Positions 6,785 through 16,600 of a DNA stretch of 51,445 bases are shown here, one piece after another. The translations under genes were made by a program, and so were the position numbers. Position 1 is the first letter of the stretch. The number at the start of each line of letters is the position of its first letter. Under the pieces are notes generated by a model. That model had not been told where the DNA came from. It saw nothing but the letters and a program-made list of their open reading frames with translations, and ran no database searches. This stretch comes from UMGS1975 sp959600905 (GTDB lineage Bacteria; Bacillota; Clostridia; Christensenellales; QAND01), in assembly GCA_959600905.1 (NCBI GenBank), contig CAUGNO010000011.1:1-51445 (forward strand), given 5' to 3'.

Positions 6785-9700
6785 ATGCAGCAGATTTTCC
6801 GTGTATATGTTGAAAAACGACCAGGATTTGCCGTGGAGGCGGAGGGCTTAAAACGCGACCTGGCCGATCATCTGCACCTGGATTTGGAGCAGGTGCGCAT
6901 TTTTGTGCGCTACGATGTGGAGGGCATAGACCAAGAGACGTATTTCAAGGCAAGGGATACCATTTTTTCCGAACCCAACCAGGATACGGTGTATGAGGAA
7001 ACGCTGCCGCAGATGGATGGCTGGTTTGTCTTTGGGATGGAATATCTGCCCGGCCAATATGACCAGCGGGCAGACAGCGCGGCCCAGTGCGTACAGATTT
7101 TGTCTCAGGGCGAGGCACCCTTGATCCGTACCGCCAAGATCTATGCGTTGAAGGGTGCGTTGAGCCAAGCGGAGCAGCGAGCGATAGAGAGCTATTGCAT
7201 CAACCCCATCGAAGCGGGCTTGGCACAGATGGACAAGCCGGCAACCTTGGAAATGCAGATGCCGGTGCCGCAGGCGGTGCCGGTGCTGGCAGGCTTTAAT
7301 GAAAAGAGCGAAGCGGAGATTGAAACCCTGCATGCCGAATTGGGCTTGGCGATGAGCGTGGAGGATCTGCTCTTTACCCAGGGCTATTTCCGCGACACTG
7401 AACACAGAGACCCCACCATGACGGAAATTCGCGTGCTGGATACCTATTGGTCGGATCATTGCCGGCATACCACCTTTGCCACGATATTGGATGAAATCGT
7501 GCTGCCGGAAGGGCCGATGCGCCCTGCATTTGAAAAGGCGCTGGCCGTCTATGAGCAGGCCAGGCGCGATGCAGGCCGCACCCAGCGCCCGCATACCTTG
7601 ATGGATCTGGGCACCGTAGGCGCCAAGGCGCTGAAAAACCAGGGCAAGGTACATGACCTGGACGAAAGTGAAGAGATCAACGCATGCAGCGTAACGGCGG
7701 ATATTGAGGTAGACGGCAAGCCGGAAAAATGGCTGTTGGAATTTAAGAACGAGACGCACAACCATCCCACAGAAATCGAGCCGTTTGGCGGCGCGGCCAC
7801 CTGCCTGGGCGGGGCGATCCGCGATATTTTGGCAAGCCGGGCCTATACGCATCAGGCGATGCGCGTCACGGGCTGCGCAGACCCCAATACGCCGCTGGAG
7901 GATACCGTGCCGGGGCGCTTACAGCAACGGCGCATCACCACCGGCGCAGCGCACGGCTTTTCCGCGTACGGCAATCAGATTGGGCTGGCGACCGGCCAGG
8001 TTGCGGAGATCTACCATCCCGGCTATGTGGCAAAGCGGATGGAGATTGGCGCGGTGGTCGGCGCGGTGAAGGAAGAAAACGTCGTGCGCGAGGAGCCGAA
8101 AAAGGGGGATGTCGTCATCCTCTTTGGCGGGCGTACCGGGCGCGACGGCATCGGCGGGGCTACGGGCTCGTCTGTTTCGCATGATGCCAAGAGCCTGACG
8201 GAATGCGGCTCCCAGGTACAAAAGGGCAACGCGCCTACGGAACGCAAGATCCAGCGCTTGGTGCTCAACATGGAGGCGATCCGGCTTATCAAGCGCTGCA
8301 ATGACTTTGGCGCGGGCGGGGTCAGCGTGGCCATCGGCGAGCTGGCGCCCGGGCTGCGCATTGATTTGGATGTGGTGCCTAAAAAATATGAGGGGCTGGA
8401 CGGCACGGAGCTGGCCATCAGCGAAAGCCAGGAGCGCATGGCCGTTGTAGTGGCCCGCGAAAACGCCGGTCGGTTTATTGAGCTGTGCCGGCAGGAAAAC
8501 CTGGAGGCAGTAGTCGTAGCGGAGGTAACGGACGATAACAGGCTGGTGATGCGCTGGCGCGGTGCATCCATTGTTGACATCGACAGGGCCTTTTTGGATA
8601 CCAACGGCGTAACGCAGCATGCTGTGGCGCATGTACAGGTACCGAAATGGCAGGAAATTCGCAGCACAGCACCTAAAACGCTGGCGGACATGCCGCTGGA
8701 CAAGGCGTTGTGTGAAAATATGAAGGACTTAAACGTCTGTGCGCAAAAGGGATTGGTAGAGCGGTTTGACTCCACCATCGGCGCCAAGACCGTATTCATG
8801 CCGTTTGCAGGCAAGAACCAAACAACGCCGGAGCAGGTGATGGCGGCGAAGTTCCCAACGCCGGGCGAGACGGACGACGCCACGGCGATGGCCTTTGGCT
8901 TTACGCCCGCCATTGCGGAAAAAAGCCCGCTGCATGCAGGGGCGTATGCCGTGACGCAGGCGCTGTGCAAGATCGCAGCGTCCGGCGCGGACGCGCTTTC
9001 AGCTAGGCTGTCGCTGCAGGAATACTTTGAAAGCCTAAAACAGAACCCGGACAGCTGGGGTAAGCCGGTAGCGTCGCTGCTGGGTGCGCTGATGGCGCAG
9101 ATTGGCTTTGGCACGCCCGCCATCGGTGGCAAGGACAGCATGAGCGGCACATTTAAGGAATACAACGTGCCGCCGACGCTGGTGGCCTTTGCCATTGCTA
9201 AGACCAAAGCATCGCAGCTGTGCTCGGCAGCGCTGGCAAAGGGGCAGTATGTGGTGCGTATCCCGCTGCCCGTGGATGCGCAGGGCCTGCCGGATTTTGC
9301 GGCGTGTGCAGAGAATTTCAAGGCGGTGTACAAAGCGCACCAGGCAGGGTGCGTTTGCGCGGCATCGACGGTGGCCGAGGGCGGCATGGCCGCAGCTGTC
9401 GCCAAGATGTGCTTTGGCAACGGCGTGGGCTTTGCCTTTGAAGGAACCTTGGACAGTCAAGCGCTGTTTGCCTGGCGGGTCGGCGATTTGCTGCTTGCTT
9501 CTGAGGACAAGCAGGCGTTGTTGCAGTTACTGCCGCAGGCAGAGCTGGTAGGCCGTACCACCGAGGAGGCTGTGATGACTGTCAACGGCGTGGAAGTGCC
9601 GCTGGCCGCGTTGGAAAAGGCCTGGCGAGCGCCGTTGGAAACGGTATTCCCAACGGAAACGCCGTTTACACCGCCCATGCAGACGGTGCCGCTGTATACC

Positions 9701-10534
9701 GAGCGCCAGAAAAAACGCCCCTGTGCGAAAATAGCAAAGCCTAGAGTGCTGATTCCCGTTTGGCCTGGTACAAACTGCGAGCTGGATACCGCCCGTGTGT
9801 TTGAATTGGCGGGCGCTGTGCCGGAGATACAGGTGGTCAATAACCTGTCCCCAGCGGGAATTGAGGATACCATAGAGCGCATCGCAAAGGGCGTGGACAA
9901 TGCGCAGATCCTCATGCTGCCCGGCGGGTTTTCCGCGGGCGATGAGCCGGACGGCTCCGGAAAATTCATCGCGACGACGCTGCGCAACCCACGCATTGCA
10001 GAGGCCATCAGACGGCTGCTGGAGCAGCGCGACGGCCTGGCGTTGGGCATTTGCAACGGCTTTCAAGCGCTGATCAAGCTGGGGCTGCTGCCCAATGGGC
10101 GCATTGAAACCATTCGGCCGGATGCGCCGACGCTGACGTATAATGCCATCGGGCGGCACAGTTCGCGCATGGTGCTTACGCGCGTGACAAGCACGCTTTC
10201 GCCCTGGCTGAGCCTGGTAGAGGCCGGCGAAGTGCACTGCGTTCCGATTTCCCACGGGGAAGGGCGCTTTGCAGCGGATGAACAAACCATTGCACAGCTG
10301 GCGGCCAATGGGCAGATCGCCACGCAGTATGTGGATTTTGAGGGCCGGCCCAGCGCGGATATTGCCTTTAACCCCAATGGTTCTGCCAGCGCAATCGAGG
10401 GCATTACCAGCCCGGACGGCCGGGTATTTGGCAAGATGGGCCACAGCGAGCGCCTGGGCGAGAACATTGCAAAGAATGTGCCGGGAGACAAGGACCAAAA
10501 GCTGTTCCGTGCCGGCGTGCTGTATTTTGCGTAA
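6785..10534 (+). CDS. purL: Phosphoribosylformylglycinamidine synthase, single-chain (PurL-PurQ fusion)
   Basis: 1249 residues. It converts FGAR plus glutamine and ATP to FGAM in purine synthesis. The N-terminal PurS-like part is followed by the synthetase signature DTYWSDHCRHTTF (about 219-231), FKNETHNHPTEIEPFGGAATC and a second AIR-synthase half. A C-terminal class I glutaminase begins near residue 985 (KPRVLIPVWPGTNCELD) with the nucleophile Cys1090 in GICNGFQ. Many Gram-positives instead use separate purS, purQ and purL; this is the fused clostridial form, so no partner subunits are expected. No other pur gene is nearby. An AAGGGG ribosome site precedes the ATG and a terminator follows. 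Confidence 0.96.
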   Translation: MQQIFRVYVEKRPGFAVEAEGLKRDLADHLHLDLEQVRIFVRYDVEGIDQETYFKARDTIFSEPNQDTVYEETLPQMDGWFVFGMEYLPGQYDQRADSAAQCVQILSQGEAPLIRTAKIYALKGALSQAEQRAIESYCINPIEAGLAQMDKPATLEMQMPVPQAVPVLAGFNEKSEAEIETLHAELGLAMSVEDLLFTQGYFRDTEHRDPTMTEIRVLDTYWSDHCRHTTFATILDEIVLPEGPMRPAFEKALAVYEQARRDAGRTQRPHTLMDLGTVGAKALKNQGKVHDLDESEEINACSVTADIEVDGKPEKWLLEFKNETHNHPTEIEPFGGAATCLGGAIRDILASRAYTHQAMRVTGCADPNTPLEDTVPGRLQQRRITTGAAHGFSAYGNQIGLATGQVAEIYHPGYVAKRMEIGAVVGAVKEENVVREEPKKGDVVILFGGRTGRDGIGGATGSSVSHDAKSLTECGSQVQKGNAPTERKIQRLVLNMEAIRLIKRCNDFGAGGVSVAIGELAPGLRIDLDVVPKKYEGLDGTELAISESQERMAVVVARENAGRFIELCRQENLEAVVVAEVTDDNRLVMRWRGASIVDIDRAFLDTNGVTQHAVAHVQVPKWQEIRSTAPKTLADMPLDKALCENMKDLNVCAQKGLVERFDSTIGAKTVFMPFAGKNQTTPEQVMAAKFPTPGETDDATAMAFGFTPAIAEKSPLHAGAYAVTQALCKIAASGADALSARLSLQEYFESLKQNPDSWGKPVASLLGALMAQIGFGTPAIGGKDSMSGTFKEYNVPPTLVAFAIAKTKASQLCSAALAKGQYVVRIPLPVDAQGLPDFAACAENFKAVYKAHQAGCVCAASTVAEGGMAAAVAKMCFGNGVGFAFEGTLDSQALFAWRVGDLLLASEDKQALLQLLPQAELVGRTTEEAVMTVNGVEVPLAALEKAWRAPLETVFPTETPFTPPMQTVPLYTERQKKRPCAKIAKPRVLIPVWPGTNCELDTARVFELAGAVPEIQVVNNLSPAGIEDTIERIAKGVDNAQILMLPGGFSAGDEPDGSGKFIATTLRNPRIAEAIRRLLEQRDGLALGICNGFQALIKLGLLPNGRIETIRPDAPTLTYNAIGRHSSRMVLTRVTSTLSPWLSLVEAGEVHCVPISHGEGRFAADEQTIAQLAANGQIATQYVDFEGRPSADIAFNPNGSASAIEGITSPDGRVFGKMGHSERLGENIAKNVPGDKDQKLFRAGVLYFA

Positions 10535-10550
10535 AACAAGAAAAGAACAG

Positions 10551-10577
10551 AAAAGCCCCCGTGAGGGGGCTTTTTTT
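10551..10577 (+). terminator. Rho-independent terminator of purL
   Basis: Stem AAAAGCCCCC / GGGGGCTTTT with a GTGA loop, then T residues. Confidence 0.9.
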
Positions 10578-10590
10578 GTAGAGATCGGTA

Positions 10591-10599
10591 TGGTACACT
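10591..10599 (+). promoter_or_regulatory. Extended -10 promoter of the cyclase-family gene
   Basis: TGGTACACT, a TGn-extended -10; about 30 nt ahead of the start codon. No clear -35. Confidence 0.5.
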
Positions 10600-10633
10600 G
10601 AACCAAACAGGCAATGGAAAGGAGCTGTATGCA

Positions 10634-11383
10634 ATGGCTGGTTTGTGGGAAAAGCTGGCGGAGGCAAAGCAATACCGCTGGGTGGATCTGACGCATACCT
10701 TGACAAATGAAAGCCCCTATTGGGAGGGCATCCCGCAGGGCTCTGTGGCGCTGGGGGAAATCGCTGTGCCTTTTGAGGCGATGGATCTGGAGATCCAGAC
10801 GTTTAAGTTTCCCGGCCAATTCGGCACGCACATTGATTACCCCGCGCACTTTGTGCCGGGCGGGCGCGTTGCGCAGGATTTTGGCGTCATGGATACGGTG
10901 CTGCCGTTGGTGGTGATAGACGCAACGCCGCAGGTAAAGGAGAATGTGGATTTTGAGCTGTCGGTATCGGATATTTTGGCCTTTGAAAGCGAGCATGGTA
11001 AAATTCCGGAAGGCTGCTTTGTGGCGCTGCGCACCGATTGGGGCAAGCGTTGGCCAGATGGGGCGGCGCTGTCCAACATCGGAGAGGACGGCAACGAGCA
11101 TTTCCCCGGCTGGGGGTTTGAGACGCTGCAATTTCTCTTTGATGAGCGCAATGTAGCGGCCATTGGGCATGAAACATTGGATACAGACGCGCCGATTTCT
11201 TCCAAGGATGTGGGGCTAAGATGCGAGCGGTATGTTTTGCAGCGGGACAGATTCCAGGTAGAGATGCTGACCAATCTGGATCAGGTGCCGCCGACGGGGG
11301 CTGTGATTGTGGTGCAGGCGGCCAAGGTGAAGGATGCCAATGGCATGCCGGTTCGTGCGTTTGCCATTGTAAAGGACGAATAA
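10634..11383 (+). CDS. Cyclase-family metal-dependent hydrolase (kynurenine formamidase-like)
   Basis: 249 residues. The cyclase-family metal motif is present as GQFGTHIDYPAHF (HxDxPxH), preceded by DLTHTLTNESPYWEG at the N-terminus and followed by IGHETLDTDAP. Members hydrolyse amides or lactones (kynurenine formamidase, isatin hydrolase) with bound Zn or Mn; the substrate here cannot be told, and no tryptophan-degradation gene lies nearby. AAAGGAG (10618-10624) lies 9 nt before the ATG. It forms a single-gene unit that converges on the GNAT/MATE pair, sharing a bidirectional terminator. Confidence 0.85.
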   Translation: MAGLWEKLAEAKQYRWVDLTHTLTNESPYWEGIPQGSVALGEIAVPFEAMDLEIQTFKFPGQFGTHIDYPAHFVPGGRVAQDFGVMDTVLPLVVIDATPQVKENVDFELSVSDILAFESEHGKIPEGCFVALRTDWGKRWPDGAALSNIGEDGNEHFPGWGFETLQFLFDERNVAAIGHETLDTDAPISSKDVGLRCERYVLQRDRFQVEMLTNLDQVPPTGAVIVVQAAKVKDANGMPVRAFAIVKDE

Positions 11384-11390
11384 GATACAA

Positions 11391-11421
11391 GAAAAAAAGA
11401 GGGCTTGGCCCTCTTTTTTTG
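11391..11421. terminator. Bidirectional rho-independent terminator
   Basis: A-rich flank, stem AGAGGGC / GCCCTCT and T run, usable on both strands; it separates the convergent cyclase-family and GNAT genes. Confidence 0.85.
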
Positions 11422-11433
11422 GTTTCACATATA

Positions 11434-11964
11434 TTACAGACGGTATTCCAGCTGGCAATCGTACGGCTCTGCGTTCACATGCGCTGCATCGTATTCCTCT
11501 GCTTCTACGCAGCCCATGGCATGATAGAAGGCCTGGCTTTCCACAGCGGAATGGGCGGAAAGATACAGCTTTGCAGCCTTATGGCTGCGTGCAAACTGCT
11601 TGGCAAGGGAAAACAGCCGTGCGCCGATGCCGCGGCCGCGCAGCTCTTGCGATACATAGAGATGGGATAGGTCCATATATTGCGCTCTACTGCCCAGCTT
11701 GGTGCCTTCGATGGAGACAAAGCCCTTGAGCAGATGCCCGTCAAACGCACCGTATACGGCGCCCTGGCCCGCTAGGGTGCGCCGAAGGCTGCTTAGCAAC
11801 GCCTGATAGTCTGCCTTGCTCCAATCGTCTACAAATGGGTCGTACTCAATGCGCCAAACACCGCCGCGCTTGCGCCAGCATTGGGTGACGGTCTGCTTAC
11901 GGATAAACGCATCAAATAGGGATGGGATCAACTCCTCTTCTAGGAGCGGCCGATAGCACATCAT
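11434..11964 (-). CDS. GNAT-family N-acetyltransferase
   Basis: 176 residues. The acetyl-CoA binding signature LRGRGIGARLF (Q/RxxGxG/A) follows a beta strand LSHLYVSQE, and the C-terminal AESQAFY-type element reads VESQAFYHAMGC. It transfers an acetyl group to an amine of unknown nature. The gene begins 6 nt after the stop of the MATE exporter on the same strand, so the two are almost surely co-transcribed. Acetylation plus export suggests a resistance or detoxification pair, which is inference. The ribosome site is poor (AAGG), so translation may be coupled to the upstream gene. Confidence 0.85.
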   Translation of the reverse strand: MMCYRPLLEEELIPSLFDAFIRKQTVTQCWRKRGGVWRIEYDPFVDDWSKADYQALLSSLRRTLAGQGAVYGAFDGHLLKGFVSIEGTKLGSRAQYMDLSHLYVSQELRGRGIGARLFSLAKQFARSHKAAKLYLSAHSAVESQAFYHAMGCVEAEEYDAAHVNAEPYDCQLEYRL

Positions 11965-11970
11965 GGCGCC

Positions 11971-13329
11971 TTAGCCCTCTGCCGCTGCATGCAAGGCGCT
12001 GCGCTGCCAACGGCCGGTGCGCAGGTAAATAAAAGCGACGATGATGGAAAACAGCGACGCCAGGGGCGCTGCAAAACCGATGGCAAACAGGCTTTCCGAC
12101 GCGACCCGGGATACCACAAAGGCGATGGGAACGCGAATGAGAAAGGTAGAAGAGAGGTTGTTGGCCATGGAAAAGACGGTGCGTCCGCAGCCGTTGAAAA
12201 AGCCGTTCAGGCAAAACATAAAGCATACCAGGATAAAGTCAAAGCTGAAGGAACGCAGGTATTCCGTGCTGCCGGTGATAACGGCTGCATCGCTGGTAAA
12301 AATACGTGCAAAAAAGGCGGGCCAGATCTGTACCAGCACAAAGCAGGCAACGCCAAAACACAGCGACAGGAGGATGGCGTGCTTCATGCACTGTTTGGCG
12401 CGGTCCTGCTTGCCGGCGCCCATATTTTGCGCAACCATCGCGGCCAGGGCGGCGGAAAAAGCAGTGGGCGGCAGCATCGTAAAGGTATTGATCTTACCGA
12501 CAACGCCCAGCGCAGCGGAGGCAATGACGCCCATATGGTTGACAATGGCGGTGATAAACAAAAAAGAGATATTTACCAGCGTATCCTGAAAGGACACGGG
12601 CAGCCCCAAACGAAGCAGGGTAGACACCTTCTCCCGGTATAAACGAAAGCTTTTGGGTTTGAAATCAAACAAAAACTTTTTGCGGATGAGATAGACGATG
12701 GCCAGCAGCATACTGATTCCCTGGGAGGCAACCGTAGCAATGGCGGCGCCGGCAGCCCCCATATGGAATACGCCGACCAGCACAAGATCCCCTACGATAT
12801 TGCAAACACACGCAATGGCGATGAAATACAGCGGGCGCTTGGAATCGCCCATGCCGCGCAGCATGGCACTGATAGCATTATAGCCAAAGATGAAAAATAC
12901 ACCGCCAGAGCAGATGTATACATATGCCCGCGTATAGGGCACAGCGGCTTCCGGCGTTTGCAGCAGCGAAACAAGCGGGATGGTGGCGGCAAATAGAATC
13001 GCCATCAGCCCCAGCGCCACAATGGCAAACAGCGACATCATGGTAGAAACCGTCTGCTTTACGTCGCGTTCTGAGGACATGCCCATATATTGCCCCAATA
13101 GGATGGTGCCGCCGGTGGTAAGGCCAGAGACAAGCGAGGTCACGGTTTGCAGCACCTGGCTGCCCGTGGCCACAGCGGAAAGCTGGGCCGGCGTGGAAAA
13201 CTGGCCGACGATGAGTAGATCGGCAGCGCCATACAGCGCTTGTAGCAAATTGGCCAAGAGAAAAGGGAGGGCAAAGCGCAGCATGGTGCTGCGGACATGC
13301 CCTTCTGTCAGCGAAAGGGAGCGCTCCAT
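11971..13329 (-). CDS. MATE-family multidrug/sodium antiporter
   Basis: About 452 residues with twelve hydrophobic segments in two halves. Typical MATE features include the N-terminal ERSLTEG-like stretch, LLANLLQALYGAADLLIVGQF in helix 1 and GLTTGGTILLGQYMG. It would export cationic drugs or metabolites against Na+ or H+. Two ATGs are possible; the second (codon at 13327-13329) is preferred because AAGGAGG lies 7 nt upstream, while the first (13333-13335) sits almost on top of it. The gene has its own sigma-A promoter, a dyad operator and a roughly 120-nt leader with a terminator-like hairpin, so expression is probably inducible. Confidence 0.92.
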   Translation of the reverse strand: MERSLSLTEGHVRSTMLRFALPFLLANLLQALYGAADLLIVGQFSTPAQLSAVATGSQVLQTVTSLVSGLTTGGTILLGQYMGMSSERDVKQTVSTMMSLFAIVALGLMAILFAATIPLVSLLQTPEAAVPYTRAYVYICSGGVFFIFGYNAISAMLRGMGDSKRPLYFIAIACVCNIVGDLVLVGVFHMGAAGAAIATVASQGISMLLAIVYLIRKKFLFDFKPKSFRLYREKVSTLLRLGLPVSFQDTLVNISFLFITAIVNHMGVIASAALGVVGKINTFTMLPPTAFSAALAAMVAQNMGAGKQDRAKQCMKHAILLSLCFGVACFVLVQIWPAFFARIFTSDAAVITGSTEYLRSFSFDFILVCFMFCLNGFFNGCGRTVFSMANNLSSTFLIRVPIAFVVSRVASESLFAIGFAAPLASLFSIIVAFIYLRTGRWQRSALHAAAEG

Positions 13330-13376
13330 ACACATACCTCCTTAAAATACAGCAATAAAAAAAGAGACCCATAGAG

Positions 13377-13419
13377 AAAAAGGGCCGGGACAAAGGAAAC
13401 ATGCATTCCCTCCCCAGCC
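13377..13419 (-). promoter_or_regulatory. Hairpin plus T run in the MATE leader (possible attenuator)
   Basis: On the minus strand GGCTGGGGA (13411-13419) pairs with TCCCGGCC (13383-13390), enclosing a GGAA/TTCC inner stem, then CTTTTTCTCT. This looks like an intrinsic terminator inside the 5' leader, before the AAGGAGG site. It could act as an attenuator or riboswitch expression platform. It does not match a riboswitch class I can recall. Confidence 0.45.
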
Positions 13420-13442
13420 TACCCAAAATGAGCATAACATGA

Positions 13443-13458
13443 GAGTTATTCTTAACTC
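13443..13458 (-). promoter_or_regulatory. Dyad operator at the MATE transcription start
   Basis: GAGTTATTCTTAACTC: perfect 6-bp arms GAGTTA / TAACTC around 4 bp, directly after the -10 box. Position and form suit a repressor of the MarR or TetR kind; the protein is not in this window. Confidence 0.5.
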
Positions 13459-13487
13459 AGTATAACAAAAGAACATCACAAAGTCAA
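13459..13487 (-). promoter_or_regulatory. Sigma-A promoter of the MATE-GNAT operon
   Basis: Minus strand TTGACT (13482-13487), 17-bp spacer, TATACT (13459-13464). Confidence 0.85.
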
Positions 13488-13489
13488 AC

Positions 13490-13513
13490 AAACATCATAA
13501 GATCATGATGTTT
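13490..13513. repeat. Inverted repeat upstream of the MATE promoter
   Basis: AAACATCAT and ATGATGTTT, 9-bp perfect arms with a 6-bp spacer, immediately upstream of the -35 box. Possible activator or second repressor site. Confidence 0.45.
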
Positions 13514-13571
13514 GGATTTATAGACGGCATACAAGCGAATCTCTGTCCGTACGCCATATTTGGCATAGAAA

Positions 13572-13601
13572 AGGGCCGCTATGTCAATGCATAGCGGCCT
13601 T
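13572..13601 (-). terminator. Rho-independent terminator of pyc
   Basis: GGCCGCTATG / CATAGCGGCC (13574-13583 with 13590-13599), 6-nt loop, then CTTTTC on the minus strand; 21 nt after the pyc stop. Confidence 0.8.
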
Positions 13602-13621
13602 AAGATTGGATATATAGCGCG

Positions 13622-16600
13622 TTATTCTTCGATGACAAACAGCAATTCGCCGGCTTTTACATCGGTGCCCTCGGCCACGCGGCTGGTGACAACGCGGCCC
13701 GGCTTTTTGGCGACGATGTTGGTTTCCATCTTCATTGCCTCGATGACGCAGAGTGTTTCGTTAACCTCCACTGTATCGCCGACCTGTACCAGCACCTTGC
13801 TGACCAAGCCGGGGATGGAGGCTGCAATATGCCGTTCATCCGTAGGATCGGCCATAATGGTCTGGTGATCGGCCACGACCTCGGCATTGGGCACCTTGAT
13901 GGCCACGACACGCTGAATGCCGTTGAGCTCAAAGATGAGGTTGCGCGTGCCGTCATCGTTCATTTCGCCCATGCTGACGAATTTGATGGTCAGCACCTTG
14001 CCGTTTTCAACGACCACCGCGTGTAGGTCGCCCGGGTCCATCCCACGCATAAAGACCGGCGTTTCCAGCTTGGAAAGATCGCCGTATTCCTCAAGATGGG
14101 CCAGGTATTCTTCAAACACCTTGGGATACAGGCAGGCGGACAGCACGCTGGCATCGTCGCGATGCGATTCCGGCAGGCTCTGGCGCACCGCTTCAAAATC
14201 CACAGGCTCCAACAGCTCGCCAGGGCGGCAGGTAATGGCCTTTTCGCCCTTGAGCACAACCCTTTGCAGATCTTCGGGGAAGCCGCCCTGCGGCTGGCCC
14301 ATCATGCCGGAAAAGTAGGAGACAACGCTGTCCGGGAAGTTATAATGCATGCCTTCGGATACGACGGTTTCCGGGGTCAGGTGGTTTTGCACCATAAAGA
14401 TGGCCAAATCGCCCACCATTTTGCTGGAAGGCGTCACCTTCACGATATCGCCTAGCATTTGGTTGACGGTGGAATACATTTGCTTGACCTCTTCAAACCG
14501 ATGGCCAAGCCCCAACGCCGTAACCTGCGGTTTGAAGTTGGAATATTGGCCGCCGGGGATCTCCAGCTTATAGATTTCGGTATCCGGCGACTGGAGGCCG
14601 GCTTCAAACTGCGCGTACATGGGGCGCACATCTGCCCAGTAGCTGCTCAGCTTATCCAACGCATCCAAATCAAAGCCGGGATCGCGCTCTGTGCCCTTGA
14701 GGGCATAGCACAGGCTGTTGATGGAGGGCTGGCTGGTAAAGCTGGAAAGGCTGCCGACCGCGCAGTCTACAATATCCACCCCGGCCTCGGCGGCCATGAG
14801 GTAAGCGGCAATCTGGTTGCCGGAGGTATCGTGCGTGTGCAGATGTACAGGGATGGTCAATTCGTCCTTCAAGGCCTTGACCAGCTTTTTCGCGGCAAAG
14901 GGCTTCAAAAGGCCGCTCATATCCTTGATGGCAAGCATATGGGCGCCGCGGTGCTCTAGCTCCTTGGCAAGCTTTACATAGTATTCCAGCGGATATTTAT
15001 CGCGTTTGGGGTCGGTAATATCGCCGGTATAGCAGATGGTGGCTTCAGCGATCTTATCCTGATTGAGCACCTCTTCCAAGGCCACCTCCATGCCGGGCAG
15101 CCAGTTTAAGGAGTCAAAGATGCGGAATACATCGATGCCGCGCTTGGCGCTTTCCTTGACAAAAGCACGCACGACATTGTCCGGATAATTCTTATAGCCA
15201 ACGGCATTGGCGCCGCGGAACAGCATCTGGAATAGGATGTTCGGGATTTTGCTGCGCAGGGAATCCAGCCGTTCCCACGGGGATTCGTGCAGGAAACGAT
15301 AGGCAACATCAAACGTGGCGCCCCCCCACATTTCCAGCGAAAATGCGGGCGATAAGATATGCGAGGTGGAATAGGAAGCCAACGCCATATCAATGGTACG
15401 CACGCGCGTGGCCAGCAAAGACTGGTGCGCATCGCGCATGGTGGTATCGGATATGAGCAGCTTTTTTTCCTCCAATACAGCCTTGGCGACGGCCTTGGGG
15501 CCCTTTTCATCCAAAAGCTTTTTATAGCCGCCTTCCGGGATTTCCTCCTTGACATAGGGTGGAAGCGCCACGGTGACCTGCGGCTTTGGCAGGCGATCCT
15601 CGTCAAGGATGCGTTCGCCGATATAGGTCAGCATCTTGGAGGCGCGGTCTTCCGGCACTTCGATATCAAACAAAGACGGGGTGGAGTCGATGAAAAACGT
15701 ATCGCATTTGCCGGCCAAAAACGTGCTGTTCTTCAATACGTTCATCAAAAACGGCACATTGGTCTTGACGCCGCGCACGCGAATCTCCGCCAAAGAACGC
15801 AGCGCCTTGCGGGCCGCGCCGACAAATGTGCGGTCGGTGGTGGTGATCTTTACCAGCAGGCTGTCGTAATACGGAGAAATGACAGCACCAGCAAACGCAT
15901 TGCCGGCATCCAGGCGTACGCCGTTGCCGCCGCCGCTGCGGTACAGGGTAATCTTGCCGGTATCGGGGGCAAAGTTGTTGCGCGGATCCTCCGTGGTAAC
16001 GCGGCACTGAATGGCGTAGCCATACTGGTGGATATTGTCCTGCGTCAGGCATAGCTGAGGATCATCCAACGGCAGGCCCTCTGCAATGAGGATCTGTGCC
16101 TGCACAAGGTCCACGCCGGTGGTCTGCTCTGTTACGGTATGCTCCACCTGGATGCGCGGGTTCATTTCAATAAAGTAATGTTCGCCATGCTTATCCACCA
16201 AAAATTCGATGGTGCCGGCATTGATATAGCCCACTTCGCGCGCGATTTTCAGCGCATCCTCATACAGGTGGTTGCGCGTTTCCTGCGGCACGGTAAACGC
16301 CGGCGCGTATTCCACGACCTTTTGATAGCGGCGCTGCACAGAGCAGTCGCGCTCATACAGATGCACGATGTTTCCATGCGTATCGCCCAAAACCTGCACC
16401 TCGATGTGCTTGGGCTCTTCGATGTATTTTTCAAGGAAAATATCCCCGTTGCCAAAGGCCTTGAGCGCTTCGCTCTGCACCAGCGGGAAATTATCGCGCA
16501 GCTCTTGCTCGTTTTGAATTTTGCGCATACCGCGCCCGCCGCCGCCGGCCGCCGCCTTTAGGATAACGGGATAGCCGAACTCTGCTGCGGTTTTTGCAGC

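Noticed and set aside
12878..13435. 185-codon minus-strand frame starting in the MATE leader
   Set aside because: It runs through the hairpin and then into the MATE gene out of frame. Only its first part is of interest as a possible leader peptide.
13336..13452. Guanidine riboswitch in the MATE leader
   Set aside because: The position is suggestive, but I could not match the conserved guanidine-I, -II or -III sequences and do not recall the class IV consensus well enough to claim it.
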